Virus record (IMG/VR): IMGVR_UViG_3300022921_000002
Span: 62,001-126,000 of that record
Reading direction: 5' to 3' (one strand)
Length of the DNA: 64,000 bases
From: a virus
In this document: positions 15,940-24,818 of the stretch, in pieces
Position numbering within the stretch: the stretch's first letter is position 1
Layout: each line of letters starts with the position of its first letter
The notes under the pieces: generated by a model
Database searches by the model: none
Told to the model about the DNA's origin: nothing
The model's input: the letters and a program-made list of their open reading frames with translations, nothing else
Position numbers and translations under genes: made by a program

Positions 15940-15962
15940 TATATAAGACTCCTGTCATTGTG

Positions 15963-16856
15963 TTATCTGTTTATTTTATTACGCTTTTGCCTTTTTGTCA
16001 ATGGCTTTTTTGCTTTTTGAGATGTTTTATCAGCAGTTAGTGGTGCACCGAGTGAACCGATGTGTGCCATTGAACCTTTGAATACATATGCTCCAATATG
16101 TTGCAACTGCATCCATGGGCAAGTCCAAATTCTTAATCCAATATCACGTGCTTTACGGCAGAAGAAGTAATCTTCCGATAGATACCGTTTTGATACTGGG
16201 TCAATCATACAATCAAAGAATGCGTGGATCATTGTTTTACCATCAAAGTTTTCAGTACGAACATGGTCAGGTTTATAACTCATCTCAGGATATGCTTCTT
16301 TCCATTTAATAAGTGTTTCACGTGGGATGAGCATAAATCCTGTACCTGCTTCTGCAACCTCCATTGGTTCACCGACATTAAATGTTGCCTGTCCTTGAAC
16401 CGGGTTCATAACATAATCAGCAGTATAGTTTTCTAATTCAAACGGATCTTTATCAGCACGACCTTCTTTGGCAGCACGTGCTACCTTTTCCCAAGCAATT
16501 GTTTTCTTTGGGTAAGGACCTGTTACGATATTATAATTCTCAGGATCTGAAATGTTAACCGCAAGCATTGCAAGAATATCTTTTGCATTGAAACCAATAT
16601 CAGAATCAATAAAGACCATGTGGGTGCATTCTGACCTTAGGAATTCATCAACACAATAGTTACGTGCTCGCTGTACAAGGCTTTCATTAAACAAATAATA
16701 AAACTTTACGGTGATGCCATTTGCAGCACACATCATAGCCAAATCTGTTGAAGCCTTTGTATATGAGCCAGCACATTGGGCACCATACATCGGACTTGCT
16801 ATGAAGAGGGAAAACTTTCGTAATTCCTCAACTGTTACTTCTATTTTATTACTCAT
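15963..16856 (-). CDS. GT-A-type glycosyltransferase
   Basis: A 297-residue protein with a family-2/Anp1-like nucleotide-sugar fold: LFIASPMYGAQCAGSY at the start, HMVFIDSDIGF (a DxD metal site) near residue 85, and a GTGFMLIPRETLIKW acceptor loop. The basic C-terminus (KKPLTKRQKRNKINR) could bind nucleic acid or membranes. It overlaps dexA by 4 bases. Target unknown: LPS, virion protein or DNA. Confidence 0.65.
   Translation of the reverse strand: MSNKIEVTVEELRKFSLFIASPMYGAQCAGSYTKASTDLAMMCAANGITVKFYYLFNESLVQRARNYCVDEFLRSECTHMVFIDSDIGFNAKDILAMLAVNISDPENYNIVTGPYPKKTIAWEKVARAAKEGRADKDPFELENYTADYVMNPVQGQATFNVGEPMEVAEAGTGFMLIPRETLIKWKEAYPEMSYKPDHVRTENFDGKTMIHAFFDCMIDPVSKRYLSEDYFFCRKARDIGLRIWTCPWMQLQHIGAYVFKGSMAHIGSLGAPLTADKTSQKAKKPLTKRQKRNKINR
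15973..16001 (-). promoter_or_regulatory. Sigma70-like early promoter for gp45
   Basis: Minus strand TTGACA, 17-base spacer, TAAAAT, inside the 3' end of the upstream glycosyltransferase gene. It gives gp45 a separate promoter, about 30 bases before its start. Confidence 0.7.
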
Positions 16857-17479
16857 ATCATCTCCATATCATTTTCAGCTCGATGGATTGCCTGCAAACG
16901 CATAACATCCGCAAGAATATCCCATGAGCTATCGTGTTCTTTAAAATTATTTTCCCACACTTCTGTACTATTGATTGGACAAAAACCATTGATCTTTGGG
17001 AAATCCAATTTTGCATCAATATAAGTACGTGTATCTCGTATTCTCCAAAACTTTAGGTATTCTTCCATGTGTAGAAGTTTGTTTTGTGATTTAAACAAAC
17101 GACCTAGAATAATAGGATCAAACGTATTTGATCTTGACCACCAATATGTAATGTTTGGTTGGCTAATCAAATAATCCATAAACTCTGAACAGAACATTTC
17201 AACAGTTAAATCATTGGGTGTTGGTTTGATATGCCTACGCACCTCAGGACCTAGTGACTCCCACCAATTAACTGTTGATGCATCAACTTCATATCCATAC
17301 TTTTTAACCTGATTAACAACATCAAGTTTAAACCGTTTTGCTTTTACAACATCGTTGAAGTTGTATGGCTCATCAAGAAACTTATCCCAATTGAATACCA
17401 TAACCGAACAGTCGATTACAGCACATTTATTAGCATCCTTTCCGAATGTTTCGAAGTCAATTATAAGATCGTTTCTCAC
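16853..17479 (-). CDS. dexA: 3'-5' exonuclease DexA (DnaQ-like)
   Basis: A 208-residue DEDD exonuclease. LIIDFETFGKDANKCAVID (motif ExoI DFET), DASTVNWWESLGPEVRRHIK, SNTFDPIIL (ExoII region) and HDSSWDILADVM (ExoIII) match T4 DexA, including the STIEWWK...SPEARK motif. T4 DexA removes 3' ends and affects recombination/host DNA turnover. Flanked by overlapping genes on both sides (4 bases each). Confidence 0.85.
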   Translation of the reverse strand: MRNDLIIDFETFGKDANKCAVIDCSVMVFNWDKFLDEPYNFNDVVKAKRFKLDVVNQVKKYGYEVDASTVNWWESLGPEVRRHIKPTPNDLTVEMFCSEFMDYLISQPNITYWWSRSNTFDPIILGRLFKSQNKLLHMEEYLKFWRIRDTRTYIDAKLDFPKINGFCPINSTEVWENNFKEHDSSWDILADVMRLQAIHRAENDMEMI

Positions 17480-18699
17480 GCAAAGAACTCCTCTAATGTA
17501 GGTTGATTACTTGTACCTCGGACATCCATTTCTGTCTTTTCAGTATGATTATTCTGACGCAAATAGTTTGTTTCAGACATAGGTAGTTCACCGTTAAGGA
17601 ATTTTGCAATCTGCAAGTGCATATCACGAGATGTTGGTACAGGAACATTTTGGGCAATGTGGTTCATAGAAGTCATTCCATTAAGCAACTCAAAATCATC
17701 AGGGAAACCCATCAAATACAATGCTTCACGGATTGTTAGTGAACGGTCATAGTGCGGATGTACTGTGTCTGCAAGGTTACGTCCAATAACAGCATTCATA
17801 CAATCATCAAACACATGGACTGATGCATCCCAAACGCCCAAACCTTGAGCAAACTTTTTGATGGCATGGTCAGTTACGTGTATCCCACGTGTATGTCCTG
17901 TCTCGTGCATCCATTTATTTGCCTCTTGAATTTTACCTGATTTGTTTACATATCCAAATGCCGTTGCCGCAATCTCACGGATAACTTGACGTGCTGTCAT
18001 ATTTGATCCTGGTGGTAGCATTGCTTCAACAAAATTATAATAAGGTTCATCCATTAGGTTTTTGTTTACAATCAAATCTTGGTGTAGTGCATCATCTTTG
18101 ACATCGTTTACATATTCATCAAATCTACGACGTGGGCGTTTATGCCAATCCATAATAGGTGCAGTTTCTGATTTCCAACCAATAGCAAAGGTACGGTCAC
18201 GTGCTTGTGGAATACCATGATATTTTGTTGATGTTTTATATAATGTCATACTATAACCTGCTTTGCTGCAAATGTCAAATAGTTTATCTGCTACAGGTCG
18301 ACCTTTATTAGTAAATAGTGCAGGAGCGTTTTCAACAATAATAGCTTTGGCTTCAAACCTATTAATACCTTCTTTAAAAACTTCGTACATCCATTCGTTC
18401 TTTTCACAACCTGCACCTTTTGCGTCAGGCGCTTTTGCAGTATTCAATTGTGACAATGCAGCACAAGGTGGTGTACCGCTGACAACATCAAGTGATCTTT
18501 TTGCGGCTTCAGGAATCATTGTATAGGCAATATCTCGACCTTTTGTTACATTCTGATAGTTAACATAGTGACTATCGTTTGCTCCAAAGTCAGGATAGGA
18601 ATAGATTGTTTCAGGTGGCTTGCCGAATGCTTTTTCCGCTCCTAGCATTTGACCGCCGATTAGTGGAATGATTGGAGCCCAGGTAATTTCTTTGTTCAT
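17476..18699 (-). CDS. DNA (cytosine-5) methyltransferase
   Basis: A 407-residue C5-MTase. Motif IV GTPPCAALSQ with catalytic C79, motif VI IIVENAPAL, motif VIII QARDRTFAIGW, and terminal GFPDDF and QNVPVPT motifs are all present, so it looks active. It transfers a methyl group from SAM to cytosine C5, for protection from restriction or for regulation. Its presence with a dCMP hydroxymethylase is odd: 5-hydroxymethyl-dC would block C5 methylation, so modification may be partial or this enzyme may act on host DNA early. Confidence 0.85.
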   Translation of the reverse strand: MNKEITWAPIIPLIGGQMLGAEKAFGKPPETIYSYPDFGANDSHYVNYQNVTKGRDIAYTMIPEAAKRSLDVVSGTPPCAALSQLNTAKAPDAKGAGCEKNEWMYEVFKEGINRFEAKAIIVENAPALFTNKGRPVADKLFDICSKAGYSMTLYKTSTKYHGIPQARDRTFAIGWKSETAPIMDWHKRPRRRFDEYVNDVKDDALHQDLIVNKNLMDEPYYNFVEAMLPPGSNMTARQVIREIAATAFGYVNKSGKIQEANKWMHETGHTRGIHVTDHAIKKFAQGLGVWDASVHVFDDCMNAVIGRNLADTVHPHYDRSLTIREALYLMGFPDDFELLNGMTSMNHIAQNVPVPTSRDMHLQIAKFLNGELPMSETNYLRQNNHTEKTEMDVRGTSNQPTLEEFFA

Positions 18700-18712
18700 A
18701 ATATATCCTTAT

Positions 18713-19963
18713 TTAAAAAAATGCTTCGAGTGTTGCTGGTTTTTGAACTTCATATCCAGTTAAATCAGGTCTCTTATAGTTACTGTCAAATGCGGTGAAG
18801 ATTTTATCATTAATAAAACTACCATCATAATATTCAGGTTTAAGAACAGCTTTACGCAATTCGTAGATTGTTTGCTCATATGCCAATTTGTTATCAATAA
18901 GATATTGAAGATTTTTATGGAATTCTTCAGGTGTTTTTGGGCGCAAGATCTCAGGAATAGGTGTGTGACCTTGCATATCATATGACGGATGTAAGAATGG
19001 AATAACACCAGCATGGATCATTTCAATATACTTTGACGTTACCCAACCTTCTTTAATAGGAATGATAAATGTAAACTTAACATCCTGTAGTTTGTTCTGC
19101 AATTGTTTTAAATGCATTGATCCTTTAAAACGATTATCTCCTTTTGCATTATTACCCCATTTGCCATAGATCTCAACATCATCAAATTTGTCGAGTACCC
19201 ATTCCTTCAGGAGTTTATAACGTGATGGTTTGCCTTCATTAAGAACAACCATGAAGTCAGTGTTACGATTAGTATTTACTTCTTCTGTATATTCGTAATC
19301 AACACAGAATGCTGTTTCCATTGCAGCGTATTCACAGTTAACAGGAATGTCTTGCCGTGATTGATCTTCAATGCTTTTAATTGGATGAGCAGTATAGGTA
19401 TAGTCATATTGGCTCAAACCTTTAAACGGTAGGTGCATAAAGTCACGTGCTTGCCGCATTGTGTATCGAGGATCATTGATAACTTCAACATAATGTGGCT
19501 TACATTCATTTAGCCAAAAAGTCAACGGTGTAACATACCATTTTGTCATATCAAGAACAAATGCTGGTTTGCCATCATCGTTTTCTTCACGAACCTTTTT
19601 CATCTTTTCGGGAATACTTACGTTACCGATTTGACCTACCATCATTACCGTGGCATCAAGCGTGATATTATTTTCTTCAAAATATGTTTTAATCCACCAA
19701 AAATACCGATCAGTTGGTACTCTTTCAATTTTCATTTCTGCCCAAATATCAATAACATTATTATAAGGAAACAGATCTGCTTTATCCGTTTCAGTTAATG
19801 AAGCGAAGTCAGATCTTCCTACAATATAAAATATTTTATCAGGGTTGTTGTTTGCAATAGCACGAAGAACACAAGATGCCTCATTGTCACCACCGACAGG
19901 AGAATATTTGTTTGTCCTTAGCTTTACTGATTTACCAATTTTGGCAAAGGCAATATGTTTCAT
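18713..19963 (-). CDS. GT-B glycosyltransferase resembling DNA glucosyltransferases
   Basis: A 416-residue protein beginning MKHIAFAKIGKSVKLRTNKY. Its second half has a SRYKLLKEWVLDKFDDVEIYG strand, then FTFIIPIKEGWVTSKYIEMI followed by HAGVIPFLHPSYD, a donor-binding loop arrangement like that of T4 beta-glucosyltransferase. The first half has GGDNEASC and a Rossmann-like pattern. With gp42 in the genome, glycosylation of hydroxymethyl-dC is the favoured hypothesis. Start could be 12 bases further upstream (19975). It follows the HAD gene by 2 bases. Confidence 0.55.
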   Translation of the reverse strand: MKHIAFAKIGKSVKLRTNKYSPVGGDNEASCVLRAIANNNPDKIFYIVGRSDFASLTETDKADLFPYNNVIDIWAEMKIERVPTDRYFWWIKTYFEENNITLDATVMMVGQIGNVSIPEKMKKVREENDDGKPAFVLDMTKWYVTPLTFWLNECKPHYVEVINDPRYTMRQARDFMHLPFKGLSQYDYTYTAHPIKSIEDQSRQDIPVNCEYAAMETAFCVDYEYTEEVNTNRNTDFMVVLNEGKPSRYKLLKEWVLDKFDDVEIYGKWGNNAKGDNRFKGSMHLKQLQNKLQDVKFTFIIPIKEGWVTSKYIEMIHAGVIPFLHPSYDMQGHTPIPEILRPKTPEEFHKNLQYLIDNKLAYEQTIYELRKAVLKPEYYDGSFINDKIFTAFDSNYKRPDLTGYEVQKPATLEAFF

Positions 19964-19965
19964 AA

Positions 19966-20328
19966 TTAAGTCCATTCCATAGTTTTAACGAATTGCTCGG
20001 GAGTTATTGCTTTATCGTCAATATAGTAAACACCGTATGGTTTACCCCAAACAATTTCATCATAAGGAACGTCGTACTTTTTTAGCCAATCGACTGTAAT
20101 CTGTCCGACGTCTTCAATAATTTTATTTATGTCACCGCCATGAGTTAACATTCTGCGTGCTGTATGTAGCACAATCCGATAACCTTTTGACTTTGCCTTT
20201 TGCAGACTTTTAATCATAGGTTCATTTGGTAGAGCCATAGCATACTTCTGTTCTGATTCTTTTTGGTTATGTCTAGGGTAACATATAGTATCGTCTATGT
20301 CAACTACAATTGTTTCTTGCGTACTCAT
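19966..20328 (-). CDS. HAD-superfamily phosphatase (capsule-biosynthesis type)
   Basis: A 120-residue minimal HAD with VVDIDDTICYP (motif I, nucleophile Asp), VLHTARRM (motif II), WGKPYGVYYIDDKA (motif III/IV). Such short forms occur in surface-polysaccharide gene clusters next to nucleotidyltransferases, as here: it overlaps the nucleotidyltransferase-kinase gene by 29 bases. Likely dephosphorylates a sugar or polyol phosphate intermediate. Substrate unknown. Confidence 0.75.
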   Translation of the reverse strand: MSTQETIVVDIDDTICYPRHNQKESEQKYAMALPNEPMIKSLQKAKSKGYRIVLHTARRMLTHGGDINKIIEDVGQITVDWLKKYDVPYDEIVWGKPYGVYYIDDKAITPEQFVKTMEWT

Positions 20329-21775
20329 TAATATAATCTCTCATTCTTTGTTGTCTGTCTTCGCAGTCATAATGAAGTTTAATACAAGTTGCGATTAACA
20401 GTGCACCGCCATCTATGATTTCGTCATAATCATTAGGAAAGTACTCTTTAATTAATTCAGAAAAACATTCCCGAACCGCTGTGGGGTATTTATGCCCCGT
20501 AACTAGTTCGTTATATCCATGATATAGGTCGTGTGACAATTTGCACATATCATAAAGGTAATCACCACCGATACCTATATAATCACCATAAGATCCTCGT
20601 GGATCCAATAATGTAAAAGCATCATTATATGGGTTATACAGAATGTTGCCAAAGTGCAAATCACCGTGCATAGCATCAACAGGTTTTGCCTTTTTCAGAC
20701 AGCGTTCCGCAACATTTCGGTAATACGGACTATCAGTTTCTAATCGTTCTTCTGTTTTATCAATCCACATCTTTTTTGCATTGTCAGGAAAATTGGCAGT
20801 AAACTCAAGAGTTGGCTTACGATGAAAATGGTTTGACATTGTAACTATAACTCTTTCAATCAAATACCGTATAGTACTTTTTGATATGTCCTCATGAGCA
20901 AATAGATCAGATAGCAGAATGCCTGACTCATAGGACATGGTCAGGGAATAATCATCTTTTAATACTTTAGGAATGAGCATGCTTTGAATAGGTGACAGTG
21001 ATGTATACCAATTCTTTTCATTCATAATAGTTCTTGTGGCAAAACTGTTATTTGCATTTGGAATCTTTGTAATCATATTGAGATCGGCATGATATTCAAA
21101 CGAATTAAACTCACGTGCCTTTAGTGTCAACAATGTAGCACAAGTTTTATGGTATGAGGCAATATCACCAATATCATACCACAATTCTGTACTTACGTTA
21201 TTAAAGTTACCATAATCTTCAAGTGCATCCGAGATATCATATCCTTTGCTATCACAAAAAGCAATGGATGCAGTTTGACCACACTTAAAGCTGTATAGAC
21301 CTACGAGTGCGGTTGCGTTATCAATGTTTTCTTTTGGTTTATTGTAATATTTTTCACCATCCCACATACACCAAGCAAAGTGATCTTCAACTTGTTTTGT
21401 TAAAAGGAAGTCTGTACCCAACGGCATATTTTCTTCAAGGATAATTGCGTCACCCAACCAAACAACAAGAGGACATTCCCAATTACCCAAATTTTCAATA
21501 CCAACAGCAATAGCGTCACGAGGTCCATTTAGTGATCCTTGTTTTACACATTTAATATTTTTATATTTTGATTTTTCAACCCAGTCACGAATATCATTAT
21601 GCTTACCATCAACAATAACGATCTGCCCAACTTGATCAGCATTCTTATAAATTGATTCAATAATATATTCAATAGTAGGTTTACCGTGGACACGGATCAT
21701 AGCCTTGCTACAATTTGCTGTTAGCGGTTTAAGGCGTGTTGCTTCTCCTGCCGCTGGTATCACTACATTTATCAT
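20300..21775 (-). CDS. Nucleotidyltransferase fused to a phosphotransferase (kinase) domain
   Basis: A 491-residue two-domain protein. Residues 1-220: sugar-nucleotidyltransferase fold with VVIPAAGEATRLKPLTANCS, KAMIRVHGKPT and WLGDAI. Residues 250-491: APH/choline-kinase-like domain with AMHGDLHFGNILYNPYND and a TLLDPRG metal-binding motif. The fusion could phosphorylate a small alcohol or sugar and then activate it as a nucleotide, for transfer by the neighbouring GT-B. It partly resembles LicA/LicC chemistry, but split differently. Overlaps the HAD and the methyltransferase gene. Confidence 0.8.
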   Translation of the reverse strand: MINVVIPAAGEATRLKPLTANCSKAMIRVHGKPTIEYIIESIYKNADQVGQIVIVDGKHNDIRDWVEKSKYKNIKCVKQGSLNGPRDAIAVGIENLGNWECPLVVWLGDAIILEENMPLGTDFLLTKQVEDHFAWCMWDGEKYYNKPKENIDNATALVGLYSFKCGQTASIAFCDSKGYDISDALEDYGNFNNVSTELWYDIGDIASYHKTCATLLTLKAREFNSFEYHADLNMITKIPNANNSFATRTIMNEKNWYTSLSPIQSMLIPKVLKDDYSLTMSYESGILLSDLFAHEDISKSTIRYLIERVIVTMSNHFHRKPTLEFTANFPDNAKKMWIDKTEERLETDSPYYRNVAERCLKKAKPVDAMHGDLHFGNILYNPYNDAFTLLDPRGSYGDYIGIGGDYLYDMCKLSHDLYHGYNELVTGHKYPTAVRECFSELIKEYFPNDYDEIIDGGALLIATCIKLHYDCEDRQQRMRDYINEYARNNCS

Positions 21776-22409
21776 AATTTAATCTCCACTCGTCGTATTC
21801 ATCTTCAAGGTTAACCCATTGTGGTTTACATAGACCTGACCAACTATGTCTCTTGTCCCAAACAAACCACGCATATGCAATCATACCACCAATCTGATGT
21901 TTCTTTTCAATCGGCTCAATAGAATCCTTTTTGAATTGAACTCGGTCCGATAAAAATATTATATCACTAGGAGGGTGGTTTGTAAACAACTTTTTTCGTT
22001 TTTTTCCTTCTAAAAAGGTTAAACGTAGAAACATTGCTACATAATCATATTCACCTATCCATTTTTCCGCCATCTTTCGTGGTAAGTCTTTATGATATGG
22101 TGGGTTTGTCACTACTCCATCAAAACCTGTTGGCTTTTGCAATTCCATTGCGTCATAAGAAGTATTTATGCTACATAAAGAATCGGAATATTCATTGAGA
22201 TCATAACTTAAAACATTGTGACCATTCCGCGCAAGCTCAACCGAAATGTTACCACGACCTGCGCATGGTTCAACTATATCTCTTGGTGGTTTACAATACT
22301 TTGTGAGAACGAATGTTGCAAGTGGAGGTGTTGGGTAAAAATCATTCGTTCTTCGGTTAGGGTCATCTTTCTTGACCCCAACATAGACATCGGTTAAACT
22401 ATTAGCCAA
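21729..22409 (-). CDS. N6-adenine (or N4-cytosine) DNA methyltransferase-like
   Basis: A 226-residue class I methyltransferase: SAM-binding EPCAGRGNISVELA at 47-60, catalytic VTNPPYH at 100-106 (NPPY). The N-terminus has NRRTNDFYPTPP, a pattern seen in phage and plasmid methyltransferases and antirestriction genes. It probably methylates DNA or a nucleotide base. Overlaps the upstream dCMP deaminase by 8 bases and the downstream gene by 47. Confidence 0.75.
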   Translation of the reverse strand: MANSLTDVYVGVKKDDPNRRTNDFYPTPPLATFVLTKYCKPPRDIVEPCAGRGNISVELARNGHNVLSYDLNEYSDSLCSINTSYDAMELQKPTGFDGVVTNPPYHKDLPRKMAEKWIGEYDYVAMFLRLTFLEGKKRKKLFTNHPPSDIIFLSDRVQFKKDSIEPIEKKHQIGGMIAYAWFVWDKRHSWSGLCKPQWVNLEDEYDEWRLNYDKCSDTSGRRSNTP

Positions 22410-22905
22410 GGTGTGTTACCAAAATACCTGCCTCTTTAAACATAGGCGCAGATTGCGTGGTCCATAAGTCAACCCATTTCTCGGGTGTGTTGTATGTTGC
22501 TTCGCGGATTACAACTCGGCGAATACCGGATTGAATAATAAGTTTAGTACAGTCAGGACACACTGGCAATCCGTGGACATATATTGTTGCATTCTTTAAT
22601 GAAACACCAGAATACAAAGCATTCATCAAAGCATTAGTTTCCGCATGGACAATCCGTGGGTATTTTTCATCTCGGTTTTCTAAACGCTCAATACTATCTT
22701 CAATACCTTTTGGAAAACCATTATAACCAGTAGCAAGAATACGTCGTTCGTCATTTACACAAACAGCACCAATCTGACTCGACGGATCTTTACTCCATTT
22801 AGAAATTGTTTCAGCCAATTCCATAAATCGCTTATCCCATTTGAGTTGACGTTCATCTTCCTCACGGTATTTTCGACTTATAAATCTATCATATGGTTCT
22901 TGCAT
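22402..22905 (-). CDS. cd: dCMP deaminase
   Basis: A 167-residue zinc deaminase: HAETNALMNAL (H87, E89) and PVCPDCTKLII (C116, C119) make the catalytic zinc site, and the first half has GYNGFPKGIED. Converts dCMP to dUMP, balancing pyrimidine pools in a phage that also carries dUTPase and dCMP hydroxymethylase. Overlaps fabF by one base at 22905. Confidence 0.92.
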   Translation of the reverse strand: MQEPYDRFISRKYREEDERQLKWDKRFMELAETISKWSKDPSSQIGAVCVNDERRILATGYNGFPKGIEDSIERLENRDEKYPRIVHAETNALMNALYSGVSLKNATIYVHGLPVCPDCTKLIIQSGIRRVVIREATYNTPEKWVDLWTTQSAPMFKEAGILVTHLG

Positions 22906-24140
22906 TACATACCTCGAATAGCAATAGTTGAATTTAAACCACCAAACGCAAAGTTATTACTGATTGCAACATCAACCTTCTTTTCCTTTGCGGTATTTGG
23001 TACGACGTCAAGATCACATTCAGGATCAGGTTCTTCATAATTAATTGTTGGTGCAATAATGCCATCGTTTACTGCCATAATTGCCGCAAGTAATTCAACT
23101 GCACCTGTTCCGCCAATACAATGTCCGTGCATAGATTTGGTTGAACTTACACTCAATTTATGAGCATGGTCACCGAATGTTTGTTTGATAGCATCAATTT
23201 CAGTTCTATCATTTGGAACTGTGCCTGTACCATGAGCATTTATATAATCAACTTGTTCTGGGTTAATTGATGCATCTTTGAGGCATTTTTTCATTGATCT
23301 AATCAATCCTGAAACTTCAGGCATCACAAGATCACTTGAGTCTGCAGTACACGCCGCACCTAATACTTCACAGATGATATTTGCACCACGATTTTTAGCA
23401 TGCCAATATTCTTCAAAGACAAATACACCTGCGCCTTCACCGTGAACAATACCTTGACGCCCAAGAGAAAACGGTCGACAGTAACCTGGGCTTACAACGC
23501 GCAAACCTTCCCATGCTTTCATTCCTGATAGATTTAGAATTGCTTCTGAACCACCTGTCAGCATAACAGGAGCCATACCGTATTTAACCATATGGAATGC
23601 TTGTGTCATTGCGTGGTTAGCAGAAGCACATCCTGACGTTACAGTAAATGATGGACCTTTGATATTATGTTCCATTGAGATATGGCAAACAGGAGCATTA
23701 CCCATAACACGTGGAATAATAAAAGGATTAGCACGGCGTTTTGGATTATCAGATGCAAAGTAATTATGATATGTCCGTTCCCAGGTTTCAGCGCCACCAC
23801 TACCGTTACCCATAATAATACCTGCTTCCTCAGCAAGTTCACCATCAAATTCTAAACCTGATTGTTCTACTGCCTCGCGGGCTGCAAGTATATTGAGTTG
23901 TGTAAACCTATCAAAGATTGCAATTTGCATTCTTGTCCAATGGTCTTTTTCATCATAGCCTTTAATTTGGCCACCACGAGTGTAGCGCATATTTTGAATT
24001 TCTATGATGTTTTGGAGTTCGCTAATGCCGTCGGTGCCTTCGGCCATTGCTTTCATTGTATCTTGGGCAGTCCATCCTAAAGAATTTATAGTGCCCATGC
24101 CTGTAATAACAACACGGTTAGTCTGTCTTGTTGAGCTCAT
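22905..24140 (-). CDS. fabF: Beta-ketoacyl-ACP synthase II (FabF/KAS II)
   Basis: A full-length (about 411 residue) thiolase-fold condensing enzyme that extends acyl-ACP with malonyl-ACP. The Cys-His-His triad is intact: nucleophile in TVTSGCASANHAM (about C171), NAHGTGTVPNDRTE (about H303) and STKSMHGHCIGGTGAVE (about H338 with the preceding Lys); the C-terminal NNFAFGGLNSTI loop is also present. Fatty-acid synthesis genes are very unusual in phages. It overlaps dCMP deaminase by one base and the 67-residue gene by 23 bases, so it is a resident part of the early operon. It could reshape host lipids or supply acyl chains; no ACP gene is seen. Confidence 0.93.
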   Translation of the reverse strand: MSSTRQTNRVVITGMGTINSLGWTAQDTMKAMAEGTDGISELQNIIEIQNMRYTRGGQIKGYDEKDHWTRMQIAIFDRFTQLNILAAREAVEQSGLEFDGELAEEAGIIMGNGSGGAETWERTYHNYFASDNPKRRANPFIIPRVMGNAPVCHISMEHNIKGPSFTVTSGCASANHAMTQAFHMVKYGMAPVMLTGGSEAILNLSGMKAWEGLRVVSPGYCRPFSLGRQGIVHGEGAGVFVFEEYWHAKNRGANIICEVLGAACTADSSDLVMPEVSGLIRSMKKCLKDASINPEQVDYINAHGTGTVPNDRTEIDAIKQTFGDHAHKLSVSSTKSMHGHCIGGTGAVELLAAIMAVNDGIIAPTINYEEPDPECDLDVVPNTAKEKKVDVAISNNFAFGGLNSTIAIRGM

Positions 24141-24321
24141 CAATTAATGTTTTCCTTTTTTCACTACCCATTGCTCCATCAAAAAGTGATTTGGCAGAAG
24201 TCATAAGACAACTGCCGAGCATTAGGATTTCTTCATTATCATCACACATCATAATAAGCCGATCTAATTCAGAATTAAAATAAGTCATTCTTTTTACAAC
24301 GTGGCGTGCGGAATGTGGCAT
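24118..24321 (-). CDS. Small helical protein, unknown
   Basis: A 67-residue helical protein (with a CDDNEEILMLGSCLM segment) between the WYL_2-like gene and fabF. It overlaps fabF by 23 bases and its start overlaps the upstream stop by one base. It has no recognised domain; co-translation with fabF may hint at an accessory role. Confidence 0.5.
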   Translation of the reverse strand: MPHSARHVVKRMTYFNSELDRLIMMCDDNEEILMLGSCLMTSAKSLFDGAMGSEKRKTLIDELNKTD

Positions 24322-24593
24322 TACTCTTCAACAAGCTCCACTGAAATAACTTTCTTTACTTTAATACCATCCCACCGATCCTTGCGGATATCGTAACAAC
24401 CAGTATGAGAAGGTGTCAACACAGGTGGATTGTTTATGCGGCCGCGCTTGTTTGGCATATCAGGAATTAGTTCAGGCTTGAGTGTGTAATGCTTACTGCG
24501 TGTACCAGTTTTATCATTACGTTCCCAGGTGACAAGGCATTCGCCTTCCTGTAATTTAGCTTTAAATGCTGCTTTACTCCATGTCCCTAGCAT
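24321..24593 (-). CDS. Small SH3/Sm-like protein (WYL_2 / DUF2693-type)
   Basis: A 90-residue protein with a beta-barrel pattern: CLVTWERNDKTGTRSKHYTL near residue 20 and CYDIRKDRWDGIKVKKVISVE at the end, matching the WYL_2 layout (K-DG-x-R ... YDV-K-xWRSF). These small phage proteins probably bind a nucleotide or RNA. Overlaps its neighbours by 1 and 20 bases. Confidence 0.6.
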   Translation of the reverse strand: MLGTWSKAAFKAKLQEGECLVTWERNDKTGTRSKHYTLKPELIPDMPNKRGRINNPPVLTPSHTGCYDIRKDRWDGIKVKKVISVELVEE

Positions 24594-24810
24594 CGGATTC
24601 TCCTATCATTCGTTTTTCCATATTTTCTTTTACGTCCATTACTTTTTCATTTTCAATTATATTAATAATGATATTAGTAATGTCTAAATCTTTTTGTAGG
24701 AAAGACATTTTGGTTTTTATTTTTTCAATCTGTGCTCGATAAAATTCAAGCTCTTTTTCTTTTCTGAGTTTTGTCTCGATAACATCTGATATTCGTATTA
24801 ATTTACTCAT
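24574..24810 (-). CDS. Small coiled-coil protein, unknown
   Basis: A 78-residue protein, nearly all heptad-type coiled coil (VIETKLRKEKELEFYRAQIE, then KIKTKMSFLQKDL). It starts 8 bases after the gp42 stop. No enzymatic motif. Similar helical small proteins occur beside gp42 in relatives. Confidence 0.55.
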   Translation of the reverse strand: MSKLIRISDVIETKLRKEKELEFYRAQIEKIKTKMSFLQKDLDITNIIINIIENEKVMDVKENMEKRMIGESDARDME

Positions 24811-24818
24811 GGATATAT

